A stretch of 64,000 nucleotides of DNA from Ailanthus altissimus (GCA_946807835.1 OX327695.1:25650501-25714500), one strand, 5' to 3'; counted from the first letter of the stretch, positions 44,960-57,240 are shown. Notes: generated from the sequence alone by a model not told the origin. Numbers and translations: made by a program.

Positions 44960-47921
44960 ATGAAGGATGATGACAGTCTCCCAACGACGACGACGACGAC
45001 GACGAATGTGAAGAAAGAAAGCGCAGATTCGAGTGTTTTCGGGAAAGGTCGGTACAAGTTCTGGGCGTTAGCGGCCATTTTGTTACTCGCCTTCTGGTCA
45101 ATGTTTACCGGCACCGTTACCCTCCGTTGGTCGGCCGGCAATCTCAACCGTCTATCTGACGATCTCGACAGCCCAATCCACGACGATCTGGACGTCCTCG
45201 TCAGTCTCTAACGAACTTTATATAATTACCTGTGTTCAATGATTTTGTTTTGTTTTTAATTTTTTGCGGTGATGATAGGAAATGGAGGAGAGAGAGAAAG
45301 TGGTGAAGCACATGTGGGATGTGTACACCAACAGCCGTCGGATCAGATTGCCGAGATTTTGGCAAGAGGCTTTCGAGGCGGCTTACGAAGAGCTGAGCAG
45401 TGACGTGGCTGAAGTTAGATACGCTGCTATAAGTGAGATCGCTAAAATGTCTGTTCGTTCTGTTAATTTTGATCCGCCTCCCTTCCACTCAACGGTGAGA
45501 ATTAACTTTCCTATATTGAACTAGTTCAGTAACTATATGGTTGTTTTATTGATGATTAGTTTGTTAAGATTGAGTGTGCTAATAGACGTGTGAAAGCGAC
45601 TAAAACTGCTTGAAAATTATCAAATATTTATTTATTGCAGATCTGGTTCGTTTTAATGTGTATTAGTTAGTGCTTCGGAGCTGAAATGGATCCTGTATGC
45701 TTAGGTATCCAACCAATTTATGCAATCTTTTCTCATTAGTATTCTAATAGCTGACAGACTCGAGTAGGTGGTGGTTTGAACAGTGATCTGATATCCATGT
45801 TAGTGCAACTGGACAACCACTAATGTGCTGTAATCCCTCTGAAGCATTCTTGTCCGGTTAGAAGAAGAAGCTTTCTGATGACTGAAGTGTGTTAGTCATC
45901 GGTATAATCCTGTAGAAACATTGATCATTACTCACCATAGTCAATGTAGGCAGTGTCATTATGTGGATAATTTAGCTGAATTTATCAGATCATTTGGAAA
46001 TTTTGTATGTTCTCTGTATCTCCACATAACTTGGCTTAAGGTTTCAGCCCAACCTGGATGTTTGTCTATACATATGTCTTTATTTGATATAATCATGACC
46101 TGTGCTCAGGTTATTCAAGGTTTAACATATGCAGCTTCTTATGTTAAAGTAAACCATGGGTTTCATAGAATTAGGCTAGAGCTTATGAGAAAAAAAAAAA
46201 AACAGGACAAGGCAATGCCTTGATATCTTTGGTAGTTCACAGATAGAAACCACTCCAGTGATGTTTAGCTTGATCATATATGTAGAAGAACCTACAGTTA
46301 GTAGTTATGTTCAATAGAACATAAAATGGAAACATTATAGCACTGTGCACTACTGAGGCTGTATGGAGGTGGGAGAAATAAAGTACTGGCAAATATTTGA
46401 TTTATCTAATTCTCTATAACAGTTACTTTTGGAAGTACAAAGATCTGATTGCAGTTTGGTTATGAAGATCGGGATATCCTTTTGCATGACTTTGTGTCAG
46501 TTGGAGGAAAATTACTCTGAACACTTATAGGAGCAATCTATTTCGAGTTGAAATCTTTATTCATAGCTTTTAGTAAGAAAGTCACTACAAGTTTTCCTTG
46601 GAAGAGTGTATGGCATGCAGGGTAGCTAAAAGGATTTTTTTTTTTTTTGTTTTGGGTGAAGAATCAATTTGAGATTATGTGGTGTTATATTTGTAGAAGG
46701 TTGGAGAAACCATTGATTGTCTACTTCTTCCTGGTCCAATTACTACTAAGACTCCCTCGATATATACATATATATAGTTTTTTTTTTTTTTTATCTTTCT
46801 CGCTTTTGAAATTTCCGGGTCATATAAAAATTTATGGACTTGTAATCAATTTGGAGGGGTAGTGAAGGCAGAGGTTTGATTTGCTTTGCATGTATGATTG
46901 TCCAAATGCGTTTTACCTTTGGGTATATGGCCTGAGAGGATTATAGCTGTTTGAGGGGATAGAGAATTCTATTTATGGTATGAAGTCTGAAATTTTTAAG
47001 GAATTGTTTTTCTGGGTTATCCAATTTATCTTCCCTAATTTTCCATGCACCTTTTTGAATTCATTTACTTTTAAGGGTTTAGAAATTTATTGTTTTCTGT
47101 TGATATTTTTTTTTTTTTTTAAATTTCATGTATAGTCCCTCTGATTAGGGATTTGGCCTCCCATTCTTTTAGGTGCTTTTGAATGAATTTACTATTTATC
47201 ATTAATATTCTTTCACATGCATTTGCAGTATGTAAGAGGTAATTAAAGTTTGCTTTTGAGCCATTGTCTAAGGCCTTGTTTTCTTTCTTATTTTTTCTAG
47301 GGCTCATTACAAGAAATCTTAGGTCATGTTATCATATTAGGATCCCTACACGTATAAAATTCGTTTGTGAAAGCCAAGAGAAAACACTGATTTTCTTTTT
47401 ATTGGCAAAATCTGATTTCTAGATCAAAGACTATGGTTCGCACAAAAAGGGGGGGAAGATGTAGGTTTTATTTTCTGACCCATTTTAATATATAGAGTTT
47501 ATATGAATTGAAAATAACTGTTTGAAGCCATAGCCTTGGCTGCTATGTCTGCAATTTTCTTGGCACTAAATAATTTGTTGAATAATCATGCACTTCTAGC
47601 CATATAATGTTTTATGATCTCTGGCTCTGAGCGTTTTGTTATATATGATATTAAGTTGCAATAGCCTTCTGGGACCTTTAGTTGGTGGATCTTTGCTCAA
47701 CATGCCGGCCATATGTTAATTTTTCAACAAAAGATGTAGTAGTATTGTTATGCAGTATTCTTGTGCTTAATTTATTAAATCCAGACAGACAGAAACTAAG
47801 TAACAAATTTGGATTGTGATCTTCCTATTTACGTTGTCAGAGTGCACGTCAATTAAATAAGAGCTTGAAGCTAGGTGAGAGAGGCAGGGTGTTGCTAACC
47901 TCTTCTGGGACTGGTTGGTGA
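44960..47921 (+). CDS. DUF1195 family membrane protein, three exons
   Basis: Exons 44960-45199, 45279-45494 and 47841-47921 join in phase 0 at GT-AG sites to give 178 residues. The N-terminus is polar, with seven Thr encoded by an (ACG)n run (residues 9-15). One hydrophobic membrane segment follows (KFWALAAILLLAFWSMFTGTV, residues 33-53), and then RWSAGNLNRLSDDLD. Exon 2 encodes a conserved helical region, REKVVKHMWDVYTNS and RLPRFWQEAFEAAYEEL, to SVNFDPPPFHST. Exon 3 is only 26 codons (SARQLNKSLKLGERGRVLL to a final Trp) behind a 2.35-kb intron. Sequence and architecture match the plant DUF1195 family, of unknown function and sometimes mislabelled as a sugar transporter. The first ATG is at 44960. 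Confidence 0.85.
44984..45004. repeat. (ACG)7 coding microsatellite
   Basis: Seven ACG triplets encode poly-Thr in the N-terminal tail of the DUF1195 protein; length changes would stay in frame. Confidence 0.85.
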
Positions 47922-50416
47922 TTTGAAGAATGCTGAGGATCTGAAGCTATAAATCATCATGTTGGTCCTGTGCTACCCAAAGTTACCAAGAAAGCAGTAA
48001 TTGGACAAAACCATACTCAAAATTCCATGTTTTTTAAAACAGGGACGATTTATGTATTTAAATTAGGTTCTGATTCTTCCGAAGTTTTGCTGTTCACGAT
48101 CATGTGTACTGGACTGGGTGGTAGAGTAAAACAACCTTTTGAACAGATACACTCAAGTGAGATACTCTTTCCTCACCTTCTATGAGATTCCTTATATAAA
48201 TTGAAATGAGAGAACCAAATTTGAAGTAGCCCACTGTAATATTATATCATGCAGAAGCATGTATCTATGTGATGGCCATTTGATAAGCAAATATTTATAT
48301 GCTGGTTTGTCTCTACGGAAAAGGTTTATAGCCAGTTCGAATTCTAAATTTTCAAGTGCTTAATGTTTCTCATCTTTTGTAACAGCTCTCCCCCCACGCG
48401 TTTCCATGGATACAAAATTCAGATTGAAAATTAGATTTGTAGTATTTTGAGTAAAAGGACGTAAGTGGTTTGCTTTTGATTGCAGTTTTGTTAATGATTC
48501 ATATGTTTGTCTCATCGAGATTGCTTTTTTATTGTTTGGCTGTACCTATAAGGAACTCAATAAGGTAAAAATATAAAAACTTGTAACAAAAGAAATTTCT
48601 GTGAATTCTTGAATCACTTTTGAAGTCCAATAGCTCCGAGTCTGATTATAAGCTCATACATGTAAAAGCATAAATGTTGAAATTGGATAACTTTTGCAAA
48701 TTAAATAGAATACTAATGGCCGACAAAAATCAGAATTTGCACATGCAAAGGACCTCGCGAAATGGACAGTGAGCAAGTGTGCAAATGGGCCTGTGAGGTG
48801 TGCACTCAATGGACGGTAAAGTACTAATATCGGAACAACTAGCAAATTCCATTTCTTTCATTTTATATATAAGGCTATTATTGTTTTTCAATATATATAT
48901 ATATATATGGCTATTAGTTTTTGGGAAAAAAAGTAAAGAAATTTTAATTATACAAGATGACACATCACATTTCTTATAACACAAAAGAGAAAAAAAATCC
49001 ACTTAGTTGTAAATACAAGGAAACTCAAATCATCACTTAGTAAATTGGAGGAAATTTATACTTTATCGTTCAATCATAAAGAGTTTGTGTGACATATTAA
49101 TGATCTTCTTTCTCTGGATTTCCTTTTTTTTTTCTCCTCAAAAGCCAATTGAATAATGCTATATATTTTGAGTTGTATTTTAAATAATAATATATTAAGT
49201 AATTATTAAATGATGAAATAATATAAATTTTAAAATTACTCATTATATCTAATAATTATTTAAAACATCATTATTTTAAATACAATTTAAAATATATAAC
49301 ATTATTCATTCATCAAATAACCACAACCCACAAATAAAATATATTGCAGCACAACATGATATTTAAACACTCAATAAAGACTAGTTTTATTCTTAATAAT
49401 TAAGAGAAATAGAATTAGAAATGGAGGAGTAGGGACTCCCTTTCCCTCGTCCGGTCAGCATATTTCTCATTTTAAGGGGGACATTATGAGGCTTTGATAA
49501 GCTCTATTTTTTATTTTAAGTCTTGTTCTTCACCAATTTTTCAAAAACAATTAATAGGATGGGATGAGAAATCTCTATGTAGAAGAATGTCTTTCTCATT
49601 TTTGCCTTGTTTTTTTAATTTTTTATTTAATTAATATTGATTTATATTTACAAATTTTAATCATATAAAATTTATTTTATATTATAATTAAAAAAAAGTA
49701 TTAAATAACAAACTAGAATAATATAGTAATATCTTTCAATAATGTAAATAGAAATTAATAAATAAATTTTTAAATAAATAATAAATAAAAATTAAAAAAA
49801 TATTTTAAATAGTATTCTAATACTTAACATTATTGATTTTTTTTATTAATTTATATTTTTATTAAAATCAATAACCATCCAACTCAAAAGTAAACGTGTA
49901 TTTATTTTTTACAATAAAAATAGATTTTTTGATAATATATATTTTATTAATAAAAATATATTATTAAAACTAATTCTAATTAAATATAAAATAAAAAATA
50001 AAAAATAAAAAATTATTTAATATATAAATATATATTAAAAATTATATTTAATAAATTTATAAAAAAAAATAAGATAAAGACAAAGCAGAGACTTAAATGA
50101 AGAATAAATTTTCACATTCAAAAAAAAAAAAAATGAAGAATAAATTTTTTCTTACTCCATCTTATCAATAATTTAAAAAAATAATTTTTTTTAATATCCT
50201 ACACAATTTTTTTAATACAAAATTTACGCACCCCCGCCCGTATCCCCGCAGGCCATTTCGTCGCATTTTGTCGTCCCTAATGAGAAAATCTAACTCCACT
50301 CCACTATGAAGGGTGATCTCTATTGGAAATATCCCTTTTAACATCACAAACTTAACTGATTTAAAGCTTTAGTCTTGAGGACAGTAAGTGTCAGAGAGTA
50401 AGAGAGAATACCAAAA
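47922..50416. other. Intergenic DNA between the DUF1195 and pBrp genes
   Basis: The first several hundred bases are probably 3' untranslated sequence. From about 48850 the DNA is very AT-rich and holds a MITE (49151-49308). No coding region is seen. Confidence 0.5.
49151..49308. mobile_element. MITE with about 39-bp terminal inverted repeats
   Basis: TGAATAATGCTATATATTTT at the left matches the reverse complement of the right end, TGAATAATGTTATATATTTT, and pairing continues for about 39 bases. The 158-base element has no coding capacity. It has the same hairpin plan as 28567-28749, but different terminal sequence. Confidence 0.7.
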
Positions 50417-53400
50417 ATGAAGTGCCCGTACTGCTCATCGACGCAGGGGCGGTGCGCCACCACAACCACCGGTCGATCAATCACAGAGTGCGCCTCATGC
50501 GGCCGTGTCGTCGAAGAGCGGCAATTCCAAAACCACCACCTATTCCACCTCCGCGCCCAAGACAACCCGCTCTGCCTCGTCACCTCCGATCTCCCCTCCC
50601 TCCCCAAAGAAATCCATCAAAACGCCGACGACGACGACGAAGACCCCTTCCACCCCACGGGCTTCGTCACCGCCTTCTCCGCTTGGTCCCTCGAGCCCAG
50701 TCCCATTTTCCTCCGCTCCTCTCTCCCCTTCTCCGGCCACCTCGCCGAGCTTGAACGCATCTTCGAGCTCATAGCGTCGTCTCACGCGTTCGCGTCGGCG
50801 AGTGTAGCGGTGGATAATTTGAGAGCATATATGCAAATCATTGACGTGGCGTCGATTCTGGGGTTGGATCGCGACATATCTGATCATGCTTTTCAGTTGT
50901 TTAGAGACTGTTGCTCGGCTACTTGTTTGAGGAACAGAAGCGTTGAAGCTCTTGCCACTGCCGCTCTTGTTCAGGCCATTAGAGAGGCCCAAGAGCCCAG
51001 AACCCTCCAGGTAAACGAGTTCGCAACTCTTAATTGCTATTAATAATCTAATGGGTTTGCTGGATTATATGATACTGAGTTGTAGTTTCATCGTTTCTTT
51101 CATGAAATACTTCCTGTCTTTTGTAGCGACATTAAAAATCTATCAGGATTAGCCTTATTTTCTAATACATTACTCTACCTTTAAGTTTTTTCATTAAGGT
51201 GTGTTCTCAGAGAATATCAATAGAACTTTAATCTAATATCTTCCACGAAGAGAAGGCTATCTCTTGCTGTCCTGTTAACTGTTATTTTTGTTTGTAACAT
51301 AGCAGCTGTTGCTTTATCATTCTGAGAGATGATGGTCATATTAATGGAGGTCTGTTTGAAGTGGTTTGCTTTGTGATTAGTTATCTACTTCGCTTTTTTT
51401 TTTTTCTTTTGTAACTTTTTATTGTTTATTCTTTTCTATTCTATATGTGAATGTCTCTTAACTTTAGTTATATGCTCTAAAATTACAGGAAATCTCGATT
51501 GCAGCTAATGTACCTCAGAAGGAAATAGGGAAGTACATCAAGATACTGGGAGAAGCTTTACAACTTAGTCAGCCAATTAATAGCAATTCCATAGCAGTCC
51601 ATATGCCAAGATTTTGCACTCTCCTCCAACTCAACAAAACTGCCCAGGTAATTTCTTATTCAGATATCACTGCATAGTTTTGGTCAATTTGGTGGGTTGA
51701 GTTGGAAAGTTTACTCCTTCTAGGACTTAGTTTGGTAAGGTTATACTTGAATGATTGCTTGATCAGTATGTAATATGTTTCATTTACTTAATGATATCTG
51801 GTTTGGGATATGCAGATCCAGGAAATGTTTTTTAATTAAGGAACTCCTCATGAGAACTTGTGTTACAGATTTAGGATGAACTTGAAATTTCATTCATAAA
51901 TAAATGAAAGACTCCCACATATGAACTTTTCACCCTGAAAGTTGCGAAATTCAAGTCAACTTGTTGTGTTGGCAACCAATTGGAAAATATATGTTGTTGG
52001 AAATCGGTGATTGAAATGAATATCAAGAGTAGAGTCATTATGAAATCAAGTACGTATTGGGTGTACAAGGGAGGAGTAAAACAGAAGAAAAAAAAAGAGT
52101 ACTGTTTATACCGCGGCACTGTTTATGCCTAGCACTGTTTACGTCGTTACTGTTCACGCGGCAACTTTAGGATATTTACTGTTTTGGCTCAATTAACTTC
52201 TTTAAGTGGGATTAAAACTCTTACAAATAAAGACTCTTATTTCAATTAGGTTTAGGGTTTCTAAGGGTGTTTTATTTATTATATAAACTCTTCTAAACAC
52301 AAAAAAAAAAAAAAAGCATTTAAGGTCTCAAGATGTAACCATAAGAGAGAATAGAGGAGCTAGGTAGACACTAAGTGCGTGGTGCACTAGGGTGTAACCT
52401 TTGGAGAGTGTTTTTTCTTTAGGTTCTTTGAGTGAACAAAAGAGAAACACTATAAATCCTTTTGGCTTAGATACTCGGGCTATTCTTGTGTTCCTTATAA
52501 AAATCTCTTATGAGGAGATATTAAAAGGTCTTGAGGAGTCATAGTGATCAAGGATAGATACTTAGAGGTCTCTATGGGAGATACTAAAGGGTCTTGTGGG
52601 ATCATTGATGATGTAAGAAGATACTTAGTGATCTATATCAATAATAAGAAGCTGGATCATGGATCCTCCATGGACGTAGGCAATTTTGGGCCGAACCACG
52701 TATATCTTGTGTCTTGTTGATTGGTTTGTTTTCTTTATCTTTATTGGTGTGTTAATCTTATGTGTTCTTACTTATGGTGTGAGTTATGATTTTCCGCTGC
52801 GCATAGAATAAAAAGAGTATCAAGGTTGTGACTTAGTTGATGCTATAAGGATGTCAAATTAAAGTGCATGGCTTGATATCCGCAACATATGTTTTATCTG
52901 GTTTTTTATTGTTTTGAAGCCTCTTATTGGTCTGCAAATTGCAAATGCTTCAGGGAAAAAAATGTGATTTGTTGCTTGATTACCTAGTGGAAAATTTTAT
53001 GAAAATATCAAGATATACTTTGTAGTAAACTCTTGAAAGAAAATTTAAGTGAACAGCTTAGACTGAGCATTCATGATTTAAAATAAGTGTATATACACAA
53101 TTCTCGTGGTTTTTATGTGTTGGGTGTACCTGTGTGTGTAGATGGGATTAAGATCTTATTTGATTAAATAAGTGCAATACTACATAATAATCAGTTTAAA
53201 AGATTATACACGGACTTGACTTTTGTCTTGATCAAATCGTTATTGTAACTCTCTAGGAGCTGGCAACTCACATAGGAGAAGTTGTGATCAACAAATGCTT
53301 CTGCACTCGGAGGAATCCCATTAGCATATCTGCAGCGGCTATATATCTTGCCTGCCAATTAGAAGACAAGCGCAAAACTCAGGCAGAAATTTGTAAGGTC

Positions 53401-55071
53401 ACAGGCTTAACTGAGGTCACCCTTAGAAAAGTCTACAAGGAACTATTGGAGAATTGGGATGACCTTCTCCCTTCTAATTATACTCCAGCTGTCCCTCCTG
53501 AGAAAGCATTCCCCACTACTGCTATTTCCTCGGGCCGTGCACCAGCAGTTAAAGTTGAATCAGGTGAAGTATCATCTATGGACAAAGGTAAGCAGCCAGA
53601 AAACAAGTCAATTAAGCCAAATGATGTCACAGAAGCTGAAGCTAATGATGATGCTAATGGTGCCCATGCTTTTAAGTTGAATCGACCAAATCCCTTCAGC
53701 CAGCCTTGGCTTCGCTTTACGGCTTCTAATGTTAGGACAGCTGGAGAGAAAAATCAGAGTGTTGCCCGGGGAGGAATCAATGAGGTGCAGTTTAACCGTC
53801 AAGATTTGCTCCCTTCTAAATATAATCCAGCTATCCCTCCAGAGAAAGCATTTCCCACTACTGCGATTTCCTCAGGCCGTACGTCAGCGGTTAAAGTGAA
53901 TTCAAGTGAAGTAACATCTCTGAACAAAGACAAGCAGCCAGAAACCAAGTCAATTAAACTGAATGAGGTCAAAGAAGCTGAAACTAATGATGATGCTAAT
54001 GGTGCCCACACTTCAAAGTTGAAGCGGCCAAATCCCTTCAGTCAGCCCCCGCCTCACTTCACGGCTTCTAATGTTAGGCCAGCCGGAGAAAAAAGCCAGT
54101 GTGTTTTCTGGGGGGAAATCAACGAGGTGCAGTCTAACCATCAAGATTTGCTCTCTTCTAATTATACTCCAACCATCCCTTCAGAGAAAGAATTTGCCAC
54201 TGCTGCAATTACCTCAGGCCGAACACCAGCAGTTAAAGCCAGTTCAAGTGAAGTAACATCTTTGGACAAAGATAAGCAACCAGAAACCAAGTCAATTAAA
54301 TTGACTGAGGTTACAGAAGCTGAAAGTGATGATGATGCTAGTGGCAACCAATTTTTAAAGATGAATCTGCAATATCCCATCGGCCGGCCCTGGCTTCGCA
54401 TTACGCCGTCTACTGTTAGCACAGCCAGAGAGAAAAATCAGAGTGTTGCCCAGGGGGCAATTAACGAGGTGCAGTCTGACAGTCAAGATTTGCACCCATC
54501 TAATTTTACTCCAGCCAACCCACCAGAGAAAGCATTCCCTACTGCCACAATTACATCAGGCCTTATACCAGCTAAAGTTTATTCAGGTGAAATAAGTTCC
54601 TCCGAAAAAGATAAGCAGCCAGAAACCAAGACAATTAAGCGGAATGAGGTCACAGAAGCTGAAATTAATGGTGATATTAATGGTGCCCACACTTTTTATA
54701 TGTCAAGTCTGCCTTATCCTTTCAACCAGCCCTGGCTTCGTCCTGTTAATATTAGGACAGCTGAAGAAAATAATCAGAATTTTTGCCGGCGTGAAATCAA
54801 CAAGGTGCAGCGCAACTGTCGGGATTTGAACCAGAGGGTCGATGAGAACACAAAGGTTGCTGCTACTAGTTCTATAAGACCAAGTCAATTTCCGGGTACC
54901 CCAAGTTCAAATGTGAGTTCATTTGCGTGGCCATTTCTCCCCTCGTCTTCTTCAGTGGCTACTGCCAGTGTTAACGTTGTGCATCCAACAAAGTTGCAGC
55001 CAGGTCACATCGAACTCAAAGGAACTGGCATTGAGGCTAAAGGTGAAAATGCCAATCAATGTGAAGACTAG
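50417..55071 (+). CDS. pBrp: Plant-specific TFIIB-related protein pBrp, repeat-expanded
   Basis: Exons 50417-51010, 51489-51647 and 53257-55071 join in phase 0 and give 855 residues. A TFIIB-type zinc ribbon (C3-X2-C6 and C25-X2-C28) leads into the two cyclin-like repeats (roughly residues 95-250 and 252-345). DNLRAYMQIIDVASILGLD, RNRSVEALATAALVQAIREA and INKCFCTRRNPISISAAAIYLACQLEDK, shortened here to NKCFCTRRNPISISAAA, are near-identical to known pBrp. The family resembles TFIIB, binds TBP, has been found at the plastid envelope and in the nucleus, and has been linked to RNA polymerase I transcription. After the cyclin core the usual short C-terminus is replaced by four tandem 112-114-residue repeats (residues 320-773), then an 82-residue tail. 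The Arabidopsis protein is about 500 residues. Intron 2 holds a solo LTR. The frame is intact. Confidence 0.92.
51995..52887 (+). mobile_element. Solo Copia LTR in intron 2 of pBrp
   Basis: TGTTGGAAATCGG...ATCCGCAACA, 893 bases, flanked by TATGT at 51990-51994 and 52888-52892. It is in the plus orientation relative to its family, whose other copies in the window are minus. It contains the reverse form of the shared module (52669-52702) and GC-rich CACTGTTTA repeats at 52107-52165. The intron splice sites are outside it. Confidence 0.88.
53461..54822 (+). repeat. Four tandem 342-bp in-frame repeats in the last exon of pBrp
   Basis: Units: 53461-53802, 53803-54144, 54145-54486 (each 342 bases, 114 codons) and 54487-54822 (336 bases). 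Each begins with D-L-x-P/S-S-x-Y/F-x-P-A/T, contains P-P-E-K-A-F-P-T, a K-D-K-Q-P-E-T-K-S-I-K stretch, then P-N-P-F-S-Q-P-W-L-R and I-N-E-V-Q. Copy 1 is continuous with the conserved end of the cyclin core, so the unit was copied from it. No frameshift occurs in any copy. Confidence 0.95.
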
Positions 55072-57216
55072 TGAGTGGCTCCAGAAAAAGGGTCTTGCAT
55101 TCTGGTGTAAAGTACTGTAAAGCATCACTAATATAGTTTCTCATGAAAGTTGAATCTTATGTTTATGTTTCAGTCTCCTGCGATATCACATGAATTATGT
55201 ACATATTTTTTCACGTTCGAACAGAAGTCCACTTTGATGAACAATTATAGAATTTGGTGATTTGGGAGCCAGGCAATATTTATGGTGCTCATTGCAGTTG
55301 CTTTGATCTGTAATGTTTTTATCGGACCAGGCAATATTTTTTCATTGTTCGTATTTGATTCTTTGGAGTTCATTAATGTTTCTGTACATATCAGCGGTTG
55401 GTATTGTTCAACTTGTTACCTGGAACGCGGACTTTGGAACTGCAACTAGGATCCACATGACAAACATTCGATTATCAAATGTTACGGGACATGGAATTCG
55501 GATTTTGACTACATATTTGTTCGCGAAAAATTAGTGTTCATTTTTTTTTTTGAAAAAAAGAGAATAGATTCTTTAGTTTTATACTATATATCTGATTTTG
55601 AGTTATTTTAAATTTGTAAAGAACTGAAGTTAAAAAAATCAAATACAAAAAATTTAAAAAAATCCATAACTCTGAATTTTTTTTTAAAAGTACTAATAAG
55701 AACAATTACTCAGTTTTCTCAATAATCCATAACTCTATTTCATTTTTCTTTGGGCTATTTTACATAATAATAATAGTTCTCAAAATAAATTAAGGTAACG
55801 TTTGTTTTTTTGATGCATATAATCGAATGACTGAATTGAATAACATATTTGTCCTTCTGTTTAATATCTGAATATAAGTATTAGGTTTTCTTTTTAATTA
55901 AAAATTAATACTTTTACATTTGTACTCATATTAACTTTCAAAGTTAAATAATAATAAATATTAAAAATGTATGAATAAAATAATATTTTTATACAAATGA
56001 ATATTAAAACAGTATAAATTTGAATATTTCGTTATAATTTTTTATAACATATTATTTTTTTAAGTTATAAGACAATTTGTTATAATTTATAACAAAACAA
56101 AAAGAATAAAGAAAATATATTAATATGAAACTTATTAATAATATAAATGCACAATTAAAAAAAATAGTTATATACTTTAAACAATTAATTTGTAATTTTA
56201 CCCAAAAAAATATGTACGTAATAAATATAAAAAATAAAAAAATAATGTTTTATATGAATAGGAAAGTAAATATATGGTACGAGTATTAAATGATTCAAAC
56301 ATTTTGAATTCAGCCAAAATGCAAAAAAAAAAAAAATAATTTTCCTAAAATTGACTTAAATTTTTTAATAAATTTAAAAACACGACCAAATAAATAAACT
56401 TAAGTTATATTCCACATAAAGTCAAAAAAAGAAGAAAACAAATTGGCCTAAATCTTCCGGATATTAACAACACAATTTGCATAATATATTACCAAAAAAA
56501 TTGAAAATCCATTAAAAAATCTTCTAGAATGTTAAGCCATATATTATATTTATATAGTAAACAGTGATCCGGTTACAGTATCAATTGTCCAAAAAGTCCT
56601 TGTAAAGGTCCCAGTAGAAAACATGCTGCTGATTCCGTAATCCAATCCAATCGTTCACATGCTACATGGCAATCTCGTAATTTTACAAACTGTGAGTGGC
56701 ATTTCTCTGACCGCCGCGATATTTATTATTTACGCGCAAGAGTGGCGTGTTATGCTTGGCGACCCTTCAGACTTTGCTTCTCAATCTCACGTCATTTCTC
56801 ATCAACCTACATCCTTCTCAAAAACAAACACACCCAACTCCAATCTGCACCGTCCATTGTATCCATGTCACTGATCCGCGTACTCTCCGATCCAACGGTT
56901 CAAATCACCCCAATAATTCACACACGTATCCTTAGCCTGGCCCCCCCCCTTACCCTAGCCACGAACCCCGCGCCCCACAGGCTTATCCCGACTAGCCCTA
57001 ATCAGCCAATAAAACAGAGAGAGAAACCGAAAAAAAAAGATTACTATTATTATTATTATTACAATTCGCATTTTTCTTTTTTCTCTAATTTTTTTTCCAG
57101 CAAATTAACACAGAGCGACCGTACACCTGAAAATTTTCAGCCTTTAGGGTTTTACGCCTTTCAAAGGGATAGATAATACCTAATCAGTCCGCTATCGATT
57201 CTCAAAAGATCTAGCG
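55072..57216. other. Intergenic DNA between the pBrp and ANP32 genes
   Basis: Starts with the 3' region of pBrp; 55540-56560 is very AT-rich with A/T runs and no gene. From about 56640 GC content rises, marking the promoter and long leader of the ANP32 gene. A frame at 56742-57176 has no recognisable protein features. Confidence 0.5.
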
Positions 57217-57240
57217 ATAGGTTTAGGGTTAGGGTTAGTT
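57217..57240 (+). promoter_or_regulatory. Telo-box tandem in the ANP32 gene leader
   Basis: TAGGTTTAGGGTTAGGGTTA contains overlapping copies of the telo-box (AAACCCTA on the other strand), about 180 bases before the start codon. Interstitial telomere-like motifs of this size are common near the start sites of plant genes for translation and growth. The role is inferred. Confidence 0.5.

Noticed and set aside
48335..48350. GTTCGAATTC, resembling a tRNA T-loop
   Set aside because: No acceptor or anticodon arms can be paired around it.
50540..50992. 150-residue minus-strand open frame
   Set aside because: Antisense shadow of pBrp exon 1, which is strongly conserved on the plus strand.
53284..53286. 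GTG as a start for an independent 595-residue protein
   Set aside because: The frame continues upstream to a splice acceptor at 53256/53257 and is the third exon of pBrp.
56742..57176. 144-residue plus-strand open frame before ANP32
   Set aside because: Low-complexity Tyr run and no domain; it lies in the promoter/leader region of ANP32.
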